A DNA stretch of 64,000 nucleotides from the NCBI RefSeq assembly GCF_001512285.1, contig NZ_LNUV01000006.1, positions 1,345,273 through 1,409,272 on the forward strand, written 5' to 3'. Positions 8,947 through 16,794 of the stretch are shown here, piece by piece; position 1 is the first letter of the stretch; the number at the start of each line of letters is the position of its first letter. The position numbers and the translations under genes were made by a program. The DNA comes from Arthrobacter sp. EpRS71 (GTDB lineage Bacteria > Actinomycetota > Actinomycetes > Actinomycetales > Micrococcaceae). Under the pieces are notes generated by a model that saw only the letters and a list, made by a program, of their open reading frames with translations, was not told where the DNA came from and ran no database searches.

Positions 8947-9357
8947 CTACTTCAGCTCGTCAGTATCATGGGGATCCGGCTCGGTGCGTTTGGCGTCGCC
9001 GCTGCCTTCGGCTGGCTTCTCGCCAGGATCGCGTTCCTTGGCTTCCAGGTCCGCCTTGAGCTTCTTCAGGCGATCGTCTTCAGCCTGCTTGCGGCGGCGG
9101 GTTTCCAGATTACGGAGAAACTCGGGGTCGTCGTCCGGGGCTGTGGGCTGGCGGCGAACGGGTTTGGCCGTGGGCTTGTTGTACGGACGGCCGAAAATGA
9201 ACCAGAGGACCGCTCCCAGCAACGGCAGGACGATCATGACGATGATCCACGCGGGTTTGGAAATCCCTCGTGTTTGGTGGCCGTCGGTGCGGATGACGTC
9301 CACCAGGGCATAGACGAAGATGACTAGAACAATGACGACGCCTACAACCCGGAGCAT
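8947..9357 (-). CDS. PLDc_N-domain small membrane protein
   Basis: This 136-residue protein has two N-terminal membrane spans (3-20 and 35-53) separated by VDVIRTDGHQTRGISKPAW and followed by FGRP, the usual pattern of the phospholipase D nuclease N-terminal domain that occurs alone in many actinobacteria. The remainder is a charged Lys/Glu-rich tail with no HKD catalytic motif, so it is not a phospholipase by itself. A TAGACT box lies 6 nt before the ATG and no Shine-Dalgarno is present, so the mRNA is probably leaderless. Confidence 0.75.
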   Translation of the reverse strand: MLRVVGVVIVLVIFVYALVDVIRTDGHQTRGISKPAWIIVMIVLPLLGAVLWFIFGRPYNKPTAKPVRRQPTAPDDDPEFLRNLETRRRKQAEDDRLKKLKADLEAKERDPGEKPAEGSGDAKRTEPDPHDTDELK

Positions 9358-9363
9358 GCACCA

Positions 9364-9369
9364 AGTCTA
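9364..9369 (-). promoter_or_regulatory. -10 box of leaderless PLDc_N gene
   Basis: TAGACT on the minus strand, 6 nt before the ATG at 9357. Confidence 0.5.
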
Positions 9370-9435
9370 GTCGCCGGAAGCCAATCACTGGACGCCCTCT
9401 TCCGGCTGTGATCAGAGTGCAACCATCCGGGCGGC

Positions 9436-9441
9436 TAAACT
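9436..9441 (+). promoter_or_regulatory. -10 box of leaderless DUF4229 gene
   Basis: TAAACT ends 3 nt before ATG 9445 and 6 nt before the in-frame GTG 9448. The spacing fits a leaderless start at the GTG. Confidence 0.4.
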
Positions 9442-9444
9442 TGG

Positions 9445-9756
9445 ATGGTGGCTTTCCTGAAGTATTCCCTCATCCGCCTGGCACTCTTCGTGCCGTTGTT
9501 CGTGCTGTTCGCCTTTTTGGGGGTTGGATGGATCCTGGCTGTGGTGTTCGCCGGCCTGATCGCGTTCGCCATCAGCTACCTTTTCTTCCAGAAACAGCGC
9601 GACGCCGCCACAGCGGCCATGCGTGAACGCTTCTCCGGGCGGGCCAAACCAATTCGCACCGCCGGCGAGGTTGAAGACGCCGCCGCTGAGGACGGCTTGG
9701 TAGAGAAAAACCCGGACATCGCAGTTAATAACGACAAACGCCCGGGCACTGTCTAA
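9445..9756 (+). CDS. DUF4229-type small membrane protein
   Basis: A 103-residue protein with two adjacent membrane spans (about 6-24 and 27-45), FLKYSLIRLALFVPLFVLF then WILAVVFAGLIAFAISYLFF. A basic, mostly polar C-terminal tail follows. This matches the DUF4229 family seen in actinobacteria near menaquinone genes; its function is unknown. The start may be GTG 9448, because the TAAACT box is placed for a leaderless transcript from there. A very strong bidirectional hairpin separates it from the convergent menA. Confidence 0.7.
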   Translation: MVAFLKYSLIRLALFVPLFVLFAFLGVGWILAVVFAGLIAFAISYLFFQKQRDAATAAMRERFSGRAKPIRTAGEVEDAAAEDGLVEKNPDIAVNNDKRPGTV

Positions 9757-9769
9757 GTTCTCCGGCACA

Positions 9770-9830
9770 AGTTTTTGTACAGCTAACGCCCCCAAGAAGC
9801 CTTCTTGGGGGCGTTAGCTGTACAAAAACT
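9770..9830. terminator. Bidirectional terminator between DUF4229 and menA genes
   Basis: A perfect inverted repeat with 30-nt arms (9770-9799 and 9801-9830) around a single central base. Each arm has GGGGGC/GCCCCC near the loop and T5 or A5 at its outer end, so each transcript gets a hairpin followed by T residues. Confidence 0.9.
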
Positions 9831-9841
9831 CGTATAGAGGT

Positions 9842-10723
9842 TTAGAAGCCGCGGCTCAGGATCAGGCCCAGCGAGAACAGCAGGCTGTAGCCGAGGTTGA
9901 TCAGGCCGGTCTGCTTGAGCACCGGAATGAGGCTCTTGCGCTTTTTGCCGTTCACCATGAGCCAGGCAGGCATGAGGCACGCGGGGATCAGCAGCAGGAC
10001 AATCAGCATCCAGGGTTTGGTGGGTGCCAGGACAATCACCAACAGGATGGCGACGGCGAGCATCAGCACGTAGCTTTCGCGGGCATGCCGGTCTCCAAGC
10101 CGCACTGCAAGGGTCCGCTTTCCGGCGGCTGTATCCGTGGGGATATCCCTGACGTTGTTGGCCATCAGCAACGCGCAGGCTATGAGCCCGGTGCCGATCG
10201 CACCAATTACCGAGGCGAGGCTGACCTGCCCTGCCTGCGTGTAGGTGGTTCCGAGCGTGGCCACGAGTCCGAAGAATACGAAGACAAAGACGTCGCCCAA
10301 GCCCAGGTAGCCGTAGGGGTTCTTTCCGCCGGTGTATCCCCAAGCTGCCAGGACGCAGCCGATGCCCACCAGGATCAGCCACCACGTCTGGGTGATGATC
10401 ACCAGGATCAGGCCGCAGATCATGGCCGCCCCGAACAGCGCGAAGGCCGCCCATTTCACCTGCTCCGGTTTCGCCGCGCCGGAGCCAACCAGGCGAAGGG
10501 GACCCACGCGGTCCTCGTCAGTGCCGCGGATGCCATCGGAATAGTCGTTGGCGTAGTTCACGCCGATTTGAAGCAGGAGAGCCACAAGAGCTGCCAGGAT
10601 GGCGTTCGGCAGCCGGAAAGCCTGGAGCTCGTACGCCGCTGCCGAACCGATGAGGACCGGCGCAATCGCCGCGGGCAGTGTGCGGAGCCGGGCTCCTTGA
10701 ATCCATTGTGCAGCTGTCGCCAC
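9842..10723 (-). CDS. menA: 1,4-dihydroxy-2-naphthoate polyprenyltransferase
   Basis: A 293-residue UbiA-family membrane enzyme that attaches the polyprenyl chain to 1,4-dihydroxy-2-naphthoate to make demethylmenaquinone. The first Asp-rich motif is NYANDYSDGIRGTDED (about 55-70) and the second is NNVRDIPTDTAAGKRTLAV. Eight or nine hydrophobic spans are visible. The start is GTG. It is the last gene of the menB-menE-menA run, 59 nt after menE, and ends at a strong bidirectional terminator. Confidence 0.93.
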   Translation of the reverse strand: MATAAQWIQGARLRTLPAAIAPVLIGSAAAYELQAFRLPNAILAALVALLLQIGVNYANDYSDGIRGTDEDRVGPLRLVGSGAAKPEQVKWAAFALFGAAMICGLILVIITQTWWLILVGIGCVLAAWGYTGGKNPYGYLGLGDVFVFVFFGLVATLGTTYTQAGQVSLASVIGAIGTGLIACALLMANNVRDIPTDTAAGKRTLAVRLGDRHARESYVLMLAVAILLVIVLAPTKPWMLIVLLLIPACLMPAWLMVNGKKRKSLIPVLKQTGLINLGYSLLFSLGLILSRGF

Positions 10724-10782
10724 GTGTAGTACCTCGTGTATTTCGCGGTTGATCTTGAGTCAGGCTCGGGAGGAGAACTTGT

Positions 10783-11922
10783 CTATTGTCCCTGATGCAG
10801 ATTGGAAAGCAGGTCAATCATGGCCATGCGGTCCGGTTTTCCATTCGGAAGCATCGGCAATTCCTTGTCCGCCAGCACTGTCTTGGGCGCCAGGACACCC
10901 AGTGCTTCCTCGCGGCGGGCGGTGAATCCCTTCACGCCCTCGGGCGAAGGATCAGTCACGGCAACATAGGCCGCCACGGCCTGGCCCCATTCGCGCGACG
11001 GTACGCCGGTCACGAAAGCCGCCGTGACGCCGTCGAGCTCTTCCAACCTGCTTTGGATGTACGCGGCGGAGGCTTTGACGCCGCCGGTGATGATGACGTC
11101 GTCAGCGCGGCCCAGCACGGTGAGCTTGCCGTCGTCGGACAGTTCCCCCAGATCGCCGGTGACGTACCAGCGGGTCCCGTCTTCTTCGAAGAATGCCGCC
11201 TTTGATGCCCGGGCAGCGTCCAAGTAGCCTGCCGCGACGGTGTCCCCTCCCAAGAGGATTCGGCCTTCCAGTTCACCCTCGCCAATGCGGACCTCGACGC
11301 CGTCCAGCGGCTCGCCGTCGTAGACGCACCCACCGCAGGTCTCGGCGGAGCCGTAGGTTGTCACAAGCTTCAGACCCTCGGCCCGGGCGTTGGCGAGCAG
11401 TTCGGCTGAAGCGGGAGCGCCGCCGAGGAGGATCGCGTTGAAGCGACGGAGGACCGCCAGGGTTTCCGGAGCGGGAGCGTCCAACAGCCTCTGGAGCTGG
11501 GTAGGTACCAGGGACGTGAAGCGGATCTTGTCCGTGAGTTCCTCGGCCGCTGCGGTGAAGGCCTCGGGTGTGAAGCCGTTCGACTGGTCCATCGCCCAAG
11601 GACGCGTACCCGCGTAGAGCGAGCGGACCAGCACCTGCACGCCGGCCACATACTGCAGGGGGAGTGCCAGCAGCCATTGGCCTTCGCCGCGCAGGGCCAT
11701 GGCAGTGGACACGGAGGAGGCAGCGAGGGCGTCAACGGTGAGGATGGTTGCCTTGGGTGTCCCTGTGGAGCCGGAGGTGCGGACCACTACGGCTGCTTCT
11801 TCGACGCCGGTCTCCACCGGAATCGCCTGCGGCTCGCCGTGTTCGTCAAGGACGATTTCGACGGCGGGGCCCTCACCGTGGAGAGCCGCCATCAGGGCTT
11901 TAAGTATGGGATCGATGTTCAC
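10783..11922 (-). CDS. menE: O-succinylbenzoate-CoA ligase
   Basis: A 379-residue ANL-superfamily adenylate-forming enzyme that activates o-succinylbenzoate with CoA. The P-loop-like motif is VVRTSGSTGTPKATILT (about 46-62), followed by TTYGSAETCGGCVYDG, the YVTGDLGEL hinge and GRADDVIITGGVK. The catalytic Lys is in LPNGKPDRMA near the end. It is short compared with general acyl-CoA ligases, as is typical of actinobacterial MenE. It starts 7 nt after menB stops, so it sits in one operon between menB and menA. Confidence 0.93.
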   Translation of the reverse strand: MNIDPILKALMAALHGEGPAVEIVLDEHGEPQAIPVETGVEEAAVVVRTSGSTGTPKATILTVDALAASSVSTAMALRGEGQWLLALPLQYVAGVQVLVRSLYAGTRPWAMDQSNGFTPEAFTAAAEELTDKIRFTSLVPTQLQRLLDAPAPETLAVLRRFNAILLGGAPASAELLANARAEGLKLVTTYGSAETCGGCVYDGEPLDGVEVRIGEGELEGRILLGGDTVAAGYLDAARASKAAFFEEDGTRWYVTGDLGELSDDGKLTVLGRADDVIITGGVKASAAYIQSRLEELDGVTAAFVTGVPSREWGQAVAAYVAVTDPSPEGVKGFTARREEALGVLAPKTVLADKELPMLPNGKPDRMAMIDLLSNLHQGQ

Positions 11923-11929
11923 AGTGGTC

Positions 11930-12880
11930 CTAGAAGTAGTACGGGAAGTTGGACCAGTCGGGGTCGCGCTTCTGGAGGAACGCTTCTTTGCCCTCCACGG
12001 CCTCGTCCGTCATGTACGCCAGGCGGGTGGCTTCGCCTGCGAACACCTGCTGCCCGGCGAGTCCGTCGTCGGCCAGGTTGAAAGCGAACTTGAGCATCCG
12101 GATGGCCTGCGGTGATTGGCGGGCGATGTCAGCGGCGTACTCCAAGGCCACGTCTTCAAGACGGGCGTGGTCCACGGCTTCGTTGACTGCGCCCATCCGG
12201 ACCATGTCCTCGGCAGAGTATTCGCGGGCCAGGAAGAAGATCTCCCGCGCGGCCTTCTGGCCGATTTGGCGGGCCAGCAGCGCTGAGCCGTATCCGGCGT
12301 CGAAACTTCCCACCGTCGCGTCTGTCTGCTTGAACTTGCCGTGCTCGCGCGAGGCGATGGTGAGGTCGCTGACCACGTGCAATGAGTGGCCACCACCTGC
12401 CGCCCAACCATTCACGACGGCGATGACCACCTTGGGCATGGTCCGCATGAGCCGCTGAACTTCAAGAATGTGGAGGCGGCCGGCCCGGGCGGGGTCGATG
12501 CTCTCCTGGGTTTCCCCCTCCGCATAGCGGTAGCCATCCCGACCGCGGATCCGCTGGTCTCCGCCGGAGCAGAACGAGTGGCCGCCGTCTTTCTCCGAGG
12601 GGCCGTTGCCCGTGAGCAGGACGGTGGCGACGTCCGGAGTCATGCGGGCGTGGTCCATGGCGCGGTAGAGCTCGTCCACGGTGCCCGGGCGGAAGGCGTT
12701 ACGCACCTCGGGGCGGTTGAAGGCGATGCGGACCGTGGGAAGGTCCTTGACGGTGCCGTCCGTTGAACGCTCAACCTGCCGGTGGTAGGTCATGTCCTTG
12801 AAGTCGTCGAAGCCGGAAACGGTGCGCCAGCGTGAGGGGTCAAAGACGTCGGAAACCTTGGCAGGGAGTTGGTTGTTCAC
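11930..12880 (-). CDS. menB: 1,4-dihydroxy-2-naphthoyl-CoA synthase
   Basis: This 316-residue crotonase-fold enzyme cyclises o-succinylbenzoyl-CoA. It has the MenB marks FCSGGDQRIRGRDGY (CoA-binding and catalytic loop), VNGWAAGGGHSLHVVSDLTIAS (oxyanion hole) and TDATVGSFDAGYGS. The N-terminal 45-residue extension and a C-terminus ending in DWSNFPYYF are typical of the family. GTG is the start, with TAGACT 6 nt upstream and no Shine-Dalgarno, so the operon mRNA is probably leaderless. Confidence 0.95.
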   Translation of the reverse strand: MNNQLPAKVSDVFDPSRWRTVSGFDDFKDMTYHRQVERSTDGTVKDLPTVRIAFNRPEVRNAFRPGTVDELYRAMDHARMTPDVATVLLTGNGPSEKDGGHSFCSGGDQRIRGRDGYRYAEGETQESIDPARAGRLHILEVQRLMRTMPKVVIAVVNGWAAGGGHSLHVVSDLTIASREHGKFKQTDATVGSFDAGYGSALLARQIGQKAAREIFFLAREYSAEDMVRMGAVNEAVDHARLEDVALEYAADIARQSPQAIRMLKFAFNLADDGLAGQQVFAGEATRLAYMTDEAVEGKEAFLQKRDPDWSNFPYYF

Positions 12881-12886
12881 ACTCCG

Positions 12887-12892
12887 AGTCTA
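12887..12892 (-). promoter_or_regulatory. -10 box of leaderless menB operon
   Basis: TAGACT on the minus strand, 6 nt before GTG 12880. No convincing -35. Confidence 0.5.
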
Positions 12893-12901
12893 GTAATGGC
12901 C

Positions 12902-13339
12902 TTAGCTGATGCAGAACTCGTTGCCCTCGGGGTCGGCCATGGTGTGCCATTCGTGGGGTCCCTGGTTGGCTGTCCAGAGGTGTTTGGCGCCTCGGGATTC
13001 CAATTCTTTGCGCACCACATCCTTGTCCCGGCCGTCCAGCCGGACGTCCCAGTGCACCCGGTTTTTGACGGACTTTTCGTTGGGATCGGTTTGGAACAGG
13101 ATCCGCCGGCCGGTCTTGGGGTCTTTGTCTTCGGCCGGGACAATTGCGCAGCCTTCTGCCCACACCAGTTTGCCGTTGTGGGTGATGGTCTGGTCCTCAG
13201 TGGCATAACCTTGCTCGATCATGGACCGGATGAACGCCTCGTCCTGGGGTTCCACCGTCCATTCGAGGGTTTCTGCCCACCAATCGGCAAGGTCGTGGGG
13301 CTTGTGGCAATCGACTACTACCTGGATGTTCAGTGTCAT
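12902..13339 (-). CDS. VOC-family (glyoxalase-like) protein
   Basis: A 145-residue single-domain vicinal-oxygen-chelate protein of the glyoxalase-like type. It begins IQVVVDCHKPHDLADWWAETL, has RVHWDVRL in the middle and ends with MADPEGNEFCIS, the usual C-terminal strand carrying a metal-ligand-type Glu. The substrate cannot be told. It has its own TAGCTT box 6 nt before the ATG and lies 21 nt upstream of menB, so read-through into the men operon is possible. Confidence 0.8.
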   Translation of the reverse strand: MTLNIQVVVDCHKPHDLADWWAETLEWTVEPQDEAFIRSMIEQGYATEDQTITHNGKLVWAEGCAIVPAEDKDPKTGRRILFQTDPNEKSVKNRVHWDVRLDGRDKDVVRKELESRGAKHLWTANQGPHEWHTMADPEGNEFCIS

Positions 13340-13345
13340 GCCCTC

Positions 13346-13351
13346 AAGCTA
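13346..13351 (-). promoter_or_regulatory. -10 box of leaderless VOC gene
   Basis: TAGCTT on the minus strand, 6 nt before ATG 13339. Confidence 0.45.
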
Positions 13352-13406
13352 TTCCCGACGGCGGGTGGCTGGGTAGGGCGTTGCGGTCAGCTTCCGTCCG
13401 GGTTTC

Positions 13407-13470
13407 CCAAGTAGGTAGCAGTTCAGGTCGTTCTGAGCGCTGGGAACGACCTGAACTGCTACCTAGTTGG
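13407..13470. repeat. Long extragenic palindrome, family 1, copy 1 (terminator)
   Basis: Arms of 27 nt (13407-13433 and 13444-13470) with one mismatch and a 10-nt loop. The core GTAGCAGTTCAGGTCGTTC is shared, with paired changes, with the palindrome at 51485-51554. It covers the stop codon of the CPBP gene and probably terminates it. Confidence 0.8.
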
Positions 13471-14191
13471 GGAGGAGTTCGGGCGGGACGGCGTAGATGA
13501 GGGCAACGGCCATGAGGTTCTTTGCGGCGTGGACAAAGTAGGAAAACATCAGGTTCTTTCCCGTCCACACGTAAACCGCCACCAGCACCACGGCCATCCC
13601 CAGGTACGGGGCCAGCGCAGGCAAAGCAAGTCCTTCACGGCCCACCACGTGGATTGACGCAAACACCACCACGGAGATCACGCAGCAGATCCAGATGTTC
13701 AGGTACCGCGACAACTTGCCGATCAGCAGATGCCGGAAAAGGTACTCCTCCACGAAGGGGCCCAGGATCACCAACAACGGAACCATCAACCACGCCGGCA
13801 CCTGTTGCAGCATGCCTTGGATGCCCAGCTGGTTCTCAGAGCTTTGGACGCCGCCGAAAGCCGCCACCAGCAGGGCCGTAAGAATCAGCATCACCACGAT
13901 GGCCAGCGGCACCATGCCGAGCGTGAACCAGGGCCGGGTCCCCAGGATTTTGAAATCGCGGCCGGCCACACGCCAGGCAGACGCCACGGCGAATATTCCG
14001 ACGCCGGCATAAAAGATCGCGTTGACGGCATAGGACGCTGTGGCCGGGTTCGCGAAAAGCTGCAGCATCAGTTGGTTGAGCGTCTCACCGGCCAGCAGGA
14101 AGTACGCGGTGAAGCCCACATAGACGGCAACGGCAATGCCATCCAAGGCAGTGAATCTGTACGAAGGTGCCTTGGTGGAAAGAGTGCCCAT
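13463..14191 (-). CDS. CPBP-family intramembrane glutamic endopeptidase
   Basis: A 242-residue polytopic membrane protein with all CPBP/ABI motifs: EEYLFR (about residue 148), FASIHV (His, about 175) and FVHAAKNL (HxxxN, near the C-terminus). Family members cleave within the membrane or act in prenyl-protein processing and bacteriocin immunity. No bacteriocin genes are nearby, so the substrate is unknown. TAGGCT lies 6 nt before the ATG, indicating a leaderless message. It is divergent from the metal ABC operon with only 51 nt between the starts. Confidence 0.87.
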   Translation of the reverse strand: MGTLSTKAPSYRFTALDGIAVAVYVGFTAYFLLAGETLNQLMLQLFANPATASYAVNAIFYAGVGIFAVASAWRVAGRDFKILGTRPWFTLGMVPLAIVVMLILTALLVAAFGGVQSSENQLGIQGMLQQVPAWLMVPLLVILGPFVEEYLFRHLLIGKLSRYLNIWICCVISVVVFASIHVVGREGLALPALAPYLGMAVVLVAVYVWTGKNLMFSYFVHAAKNLMAVALIYAVPPELLPN

Positions 14192-14197
14192 GTGACC

Positions 14198-14203
14198 AGC
14201 CTA
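14198..14203 (-). promoter_or_regulatory. -10 box of leaderless CPBP gene
   Basis: TAGGCT on the minus strand, 6 nt before ATG 14191. Confidence 0.5.
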
Positions 14204-14206
14204 TCT

Positions 14207-14235
14207 TTGCCGGGTGGCCCTTGCTTGGCTACACT
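14207..14235 (+). promoter_or_regulatory. Promoter of the metal ABC operon
   Basis: TTGCCG (14207-14212), 17-nt spacer, TACACT (14230-14235), ending 7 nt before the ATG at 14243. Leaderless. It overlaps the divergent CPBP promoter region. Confidence 0.55.
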
Positions 14236-14242
14236 TTTCGGT

Positions 14243-15187
14243 ATGCCTAACTTTCCGTTTCGGCGCGCCAAAGTTGTCCGCCGTTTCGCTGCTGTCCTGA
14301 CCGCCTTCGCACTTGTGCCGGGCGTCTCTGCCTGCGGTGGTGATTCCTCGGCCGGAGATGATGACAGGCCCGTGGTACTCACAACGTTTACCGTGCTGGC
14401 AGACGTCGCCAAGAACGTTGCCGGCGACAAACTGCGCGTGGAGTCCATCACCAAGGCCGGCGCCGAGATCCACGGCTACGAGCCAACGCCGGGCGACATC
14501 CGGAAAGCCGCCCAAGCCGACCTCATCCTGGACAACGGGCTTAATCTCGAAGCCTGGTTCGCCCAGTTCGTCGAAGACCTTGATGTACCTCACGCAGTAG
14601 TCAGCGATGGCGTGGACGTCATGCCCATCGCCGAGGACTCCTACCAAGGCAAGCCGAACCCCCACGCGTGGATGTCGCCCAAGAACGTCCAGATCTACGC
14701 CAATAACATGGCCAAAGCTTTCGCCACGCTGGACCCGTCCCACGCCGCCGAGTTCGAAGCCAACGCGAAGGCCTACAACGCCCAACTCCAAACCGTGCAG
14801 GATGAGATGGTGTCCAAGCTGTCTGTCTTGTCGGAGCAGCAGAGGGCGCTGGTCACCTGCGAAGGTGCGTTCTCCTACCTGGCCCGCGATGCCGGCCTCA
14901 AAGAGGTCTACATCTGGGCTGTGAACGCGGAGCAGCAGGCCACGCCACAGCAGATCACGCGGGCCATCGAGTTTGTCAAGGACAACCAGGTTCCGGCGGT
15001 GTTCTGCGAATCCACGGTGTCCGATGCCCCCATGCAGCAGGTGGTGGGTGCCACGGATGCCAAGTTCGGAGGGGTGCTCTACGTCGATTCCCTCTCTGAA
15101 GCGGACGGCCCCGTCCCCACCTACCTGGATCTCATGCGTCACGACGCCAAGGTCATCACCACGGCACTGACAGGAGGAACCTCATGA
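14243..15187 (+). CDS. Manganese-type metal ABC transporter substrate-binding lipoprotein
   Basis: A 314-residue cluster A-I (TroA/PsaA-like) lipoprotein. The signal peptide ends in the lipobox GVSAC (Cys about 32). Likely metal ligands are His in AEIHGYEP, His in NPHAWMSP, Glu in VTCEGAFSYL and Asp in YVDSLSEAD. Glu at the third position is the PsaA/MntC pattern for manganese, whereas zinc proteins have His there and a His-rich loop, which is absent. The frame is open far upstream to 13730, but the lipoprotein start and the TACACT box 7 nt away fix ATG 14243. Its stop overlaps the ATPase start (ATGA). Confidence 0.9.
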   Translation: MPNFPFRRAKVVRRFAAVLTAFALVPGVSACGGDSSAGDDDRPVVLTTFTVLADVAKNVAGDKLRVESITKAGAEIHGYEPTPGDIRKAAQADLILDNGLNLEAWFAQFVEDLDVPHAVVSDGVDVMPIAEDSYQGKPNPHAWMSPKNVQIYANNMAKAFATLDPSHAAEFEANAKAYNAQLQTVQDEMVSKLSVLSEQQRALVTCEGAFSYLARDAGLKEVYIWAVNAEQQATPQQITRAIEFVKDNQVPAVFCESTVSDAPMQQVVGATDAKFGGVLYVDSLSEADGPVPTYLDLMRHDAKVITTALTGGTS

Positions 15188-15918
15188 GCACACCTGCGAT
15201 CGCTGTTGAGGACGTCACGGTTCACTACGGTGACGTCCTGGCCTTGGACAAGGCGTCCCTCACCTTGAACCATTCGCGGATCTGCGGATTGGTGGGCATG
15301 AACGGTTCCGGCAAGTCCACCCTATTCAAAGTGATCATGGGCATGGTCAAACCGGATTCCGGCAGGGTGCTCATCAACGGTCAACCTCCGGTGAAGATGC
15401 GCAAGGACGCGGGGATCGGCTACGTTCCCCAAAGCGAGGACGTTGACTGGGCATTCCCCTTGTCCGTCCGGGATGTGGTGATGATGGGCCGTTACGGGCA
15501 CCTGGGATTCACGCGCCGTCCCCGCAAAGCGGACCGGGACGCCGTCGAGCATGCTTTGGAACGCGTGGAGCTGAGCGAGTACGCCGACCGGCAGATCGGT
15601 CAGTTATCCGGTGGGCAGAAAAAGCGGGCTTTCGTTGCCCGGGGCATTGCGCAAGGCGCCACCATGATGCTGCTGGACGAGCCGTTCGCGGGCGTGGACA
15701 AGCGGTCTGAGGCTACTATTACCAGGCTGCTCCGCGAGCTTGCGGACAACGGTGCCACCATCCTCATCTCCACCCATGACCTCCATGCCCTGCCCCAACT
15801 TTGCGATGAAGCAGTGCTGCTGATGCGCAAGGTGCTCATGCATGGAAGCCCGGACACCGTGCTCCAACCGGAGAACCTCGCCATGGCCTTCGGCCTCGAC
15901 GTCATGAACAGGGGCTAA
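15184..15918 (+). CDS. Metal ABC transporter ATP-binding protein
   Basis: A 244-residue ABC ATPase with Walker A GMNGSGKST (about 38-46), the signature LSGGQKKR, Walker B MMLLDEPFAGVD and the switch His in ISTHDLHAL. The insert GYVPQSEDVDWAFP is typical of Mn/Zn/Fe importers. It is translationally coupled to the binding protein by ATGA, and the permease begins 3 nt after its stop, giving a complete three-gene importer. Confidence 0.93.
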   Translation: MSTPAIAVEDVTVHYGDVLALDKASLTLNHSRICGLVGMNGSGKSTLFKVIMGMVKPDSGRVLINGQPPVKMRKDAGIGYVPQSEDVDWAFPLSVRDVVMMGRYGHLGFTRRPRKADRDAVEHALERVELSEYADRQIGQLSGGQKKRAFVARGIAQGATMMLLDEPFAGVDKRSEATITRLLRELADNGATILISTHDLHALPQLCDEAVLLMRKVLMHGSPDTVLQPENLAMAFGLDVMNRG

Positions 15919-15921
15919 GCC

Positions 15922-16794
15922 ATGGAATTCCTCCTGGAACCCCTCACCTACGACTTCATGGTCCGTGCCTTGGCAACCACTGCCATCGCCGCGGTGGTAT
16001 GCGCCGTCCTGAGCTGCTGGCTCGTCCTGATCGGCTGGTCCCTCATGGGCGACGCCGTCTCGCACGCGGTGCTTCCCGGCGTCGTCCTCGCCTACGTCGT
16101 GGGTGCGCCGTTTGCCCTGGGTGCGCTGGTTTTCGCCCTCATCGCTGTGACGTTGATCGGGGTGGTGCGGAATACCAGTCGGGTGAAGGAAGATGCTGCG
16201 ATCGGCATAGTGTTCACCTCGCTGTTCGCGCTGGGCCTGGTGCTGATCTCCGTGACCCCGAGCCAGACCGACCTGAATCACATCATCTTCGGAAACCTTC
16301 TGGGCGTCAGTGTTCCGGACCTGATCCAGGTGGTGGTCCTGGGTGTGGTGGCCTTTGCCATCCTGATCCTCAAGCGCCGTGACCTCACGCTGTATGCCTT
16401 TGACCCCACGCACGCCCACGCGATCGGACTCTCTCCGCGCAGGCTCGGCGCCCTGCTCCTGGGGCTGCTCGCGCTGACCTCCGTGGTTGCGCTGCAGACC
16501 GTGGGCGTGGTGCTGGTGGTGGCCATGCTGATCATTCCGGGCGCCACGGCCTACCTGCTGACCGACCGCTTTTCCCGGATGCTGGTGATTGCGCCCGTCA
16601 TTTCTGTGGTGTGCTCGGTGGCCGGCATTTATCTGAGTTACTACCTGGATACGGCGTCGGGGGCCATGGTGGTCCTCACCCAAGGCGTGGTATTCGGTTT
16701 CGTGTACTTGTTCAGCCCGCGGCAGGGACTGATCGGTACGCGACTGGCCAAAGCCCGCAGGAAGCGGGCCATCGCCACCGCTACCGCGCGCTGA
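15922..16794 (+). CDS. Metal ABC transporter permease
   Basis: A 290-residue ABC-3 family permease with about eight membrane spans. It has the family marks GWSLMGDAVSHAVLPGV near residue 36 and the coupling segment with DPTHAHAIGLSPRRLG. It is the last gene of the operon. Its 3' end overlaps the end of the convergent DUF4097 gene by 14 bp, so no separate terminator exists between them. Confidence 0.92.
   Translation: MEFLLEPLTYDFMVRALATTAIAAVVCAVLSCWLVLIGWSLMGDAVSHAVLPGVVLAYVVGAPFALGALVFALIAVTLIGVVRNTSRVKEDAAIGIVFTSLFALGLVLISVTPSQTDLNHIIFGNLLGVSVPDLIQVVVLGVVAFAILILKRRDLTLYAFDPTHAHAIGLSPRRLGALLLGLLALTSVVALQTVGVVLVVAMLIIPGATAYLLTDRFSRMLVIAPVISVVCSVAGIYLSYYLDTASGAMVVLTQGVVFGFVYLFSPRQGLIGTRLAKARRKRAIATATAR

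Noticed and set aside
13730-14242. A 170-residue extension of the metal-binding lipoprotein.
   Set aside because: It would hide the lipoprotein signal and lies antisense to the CPBP gene.
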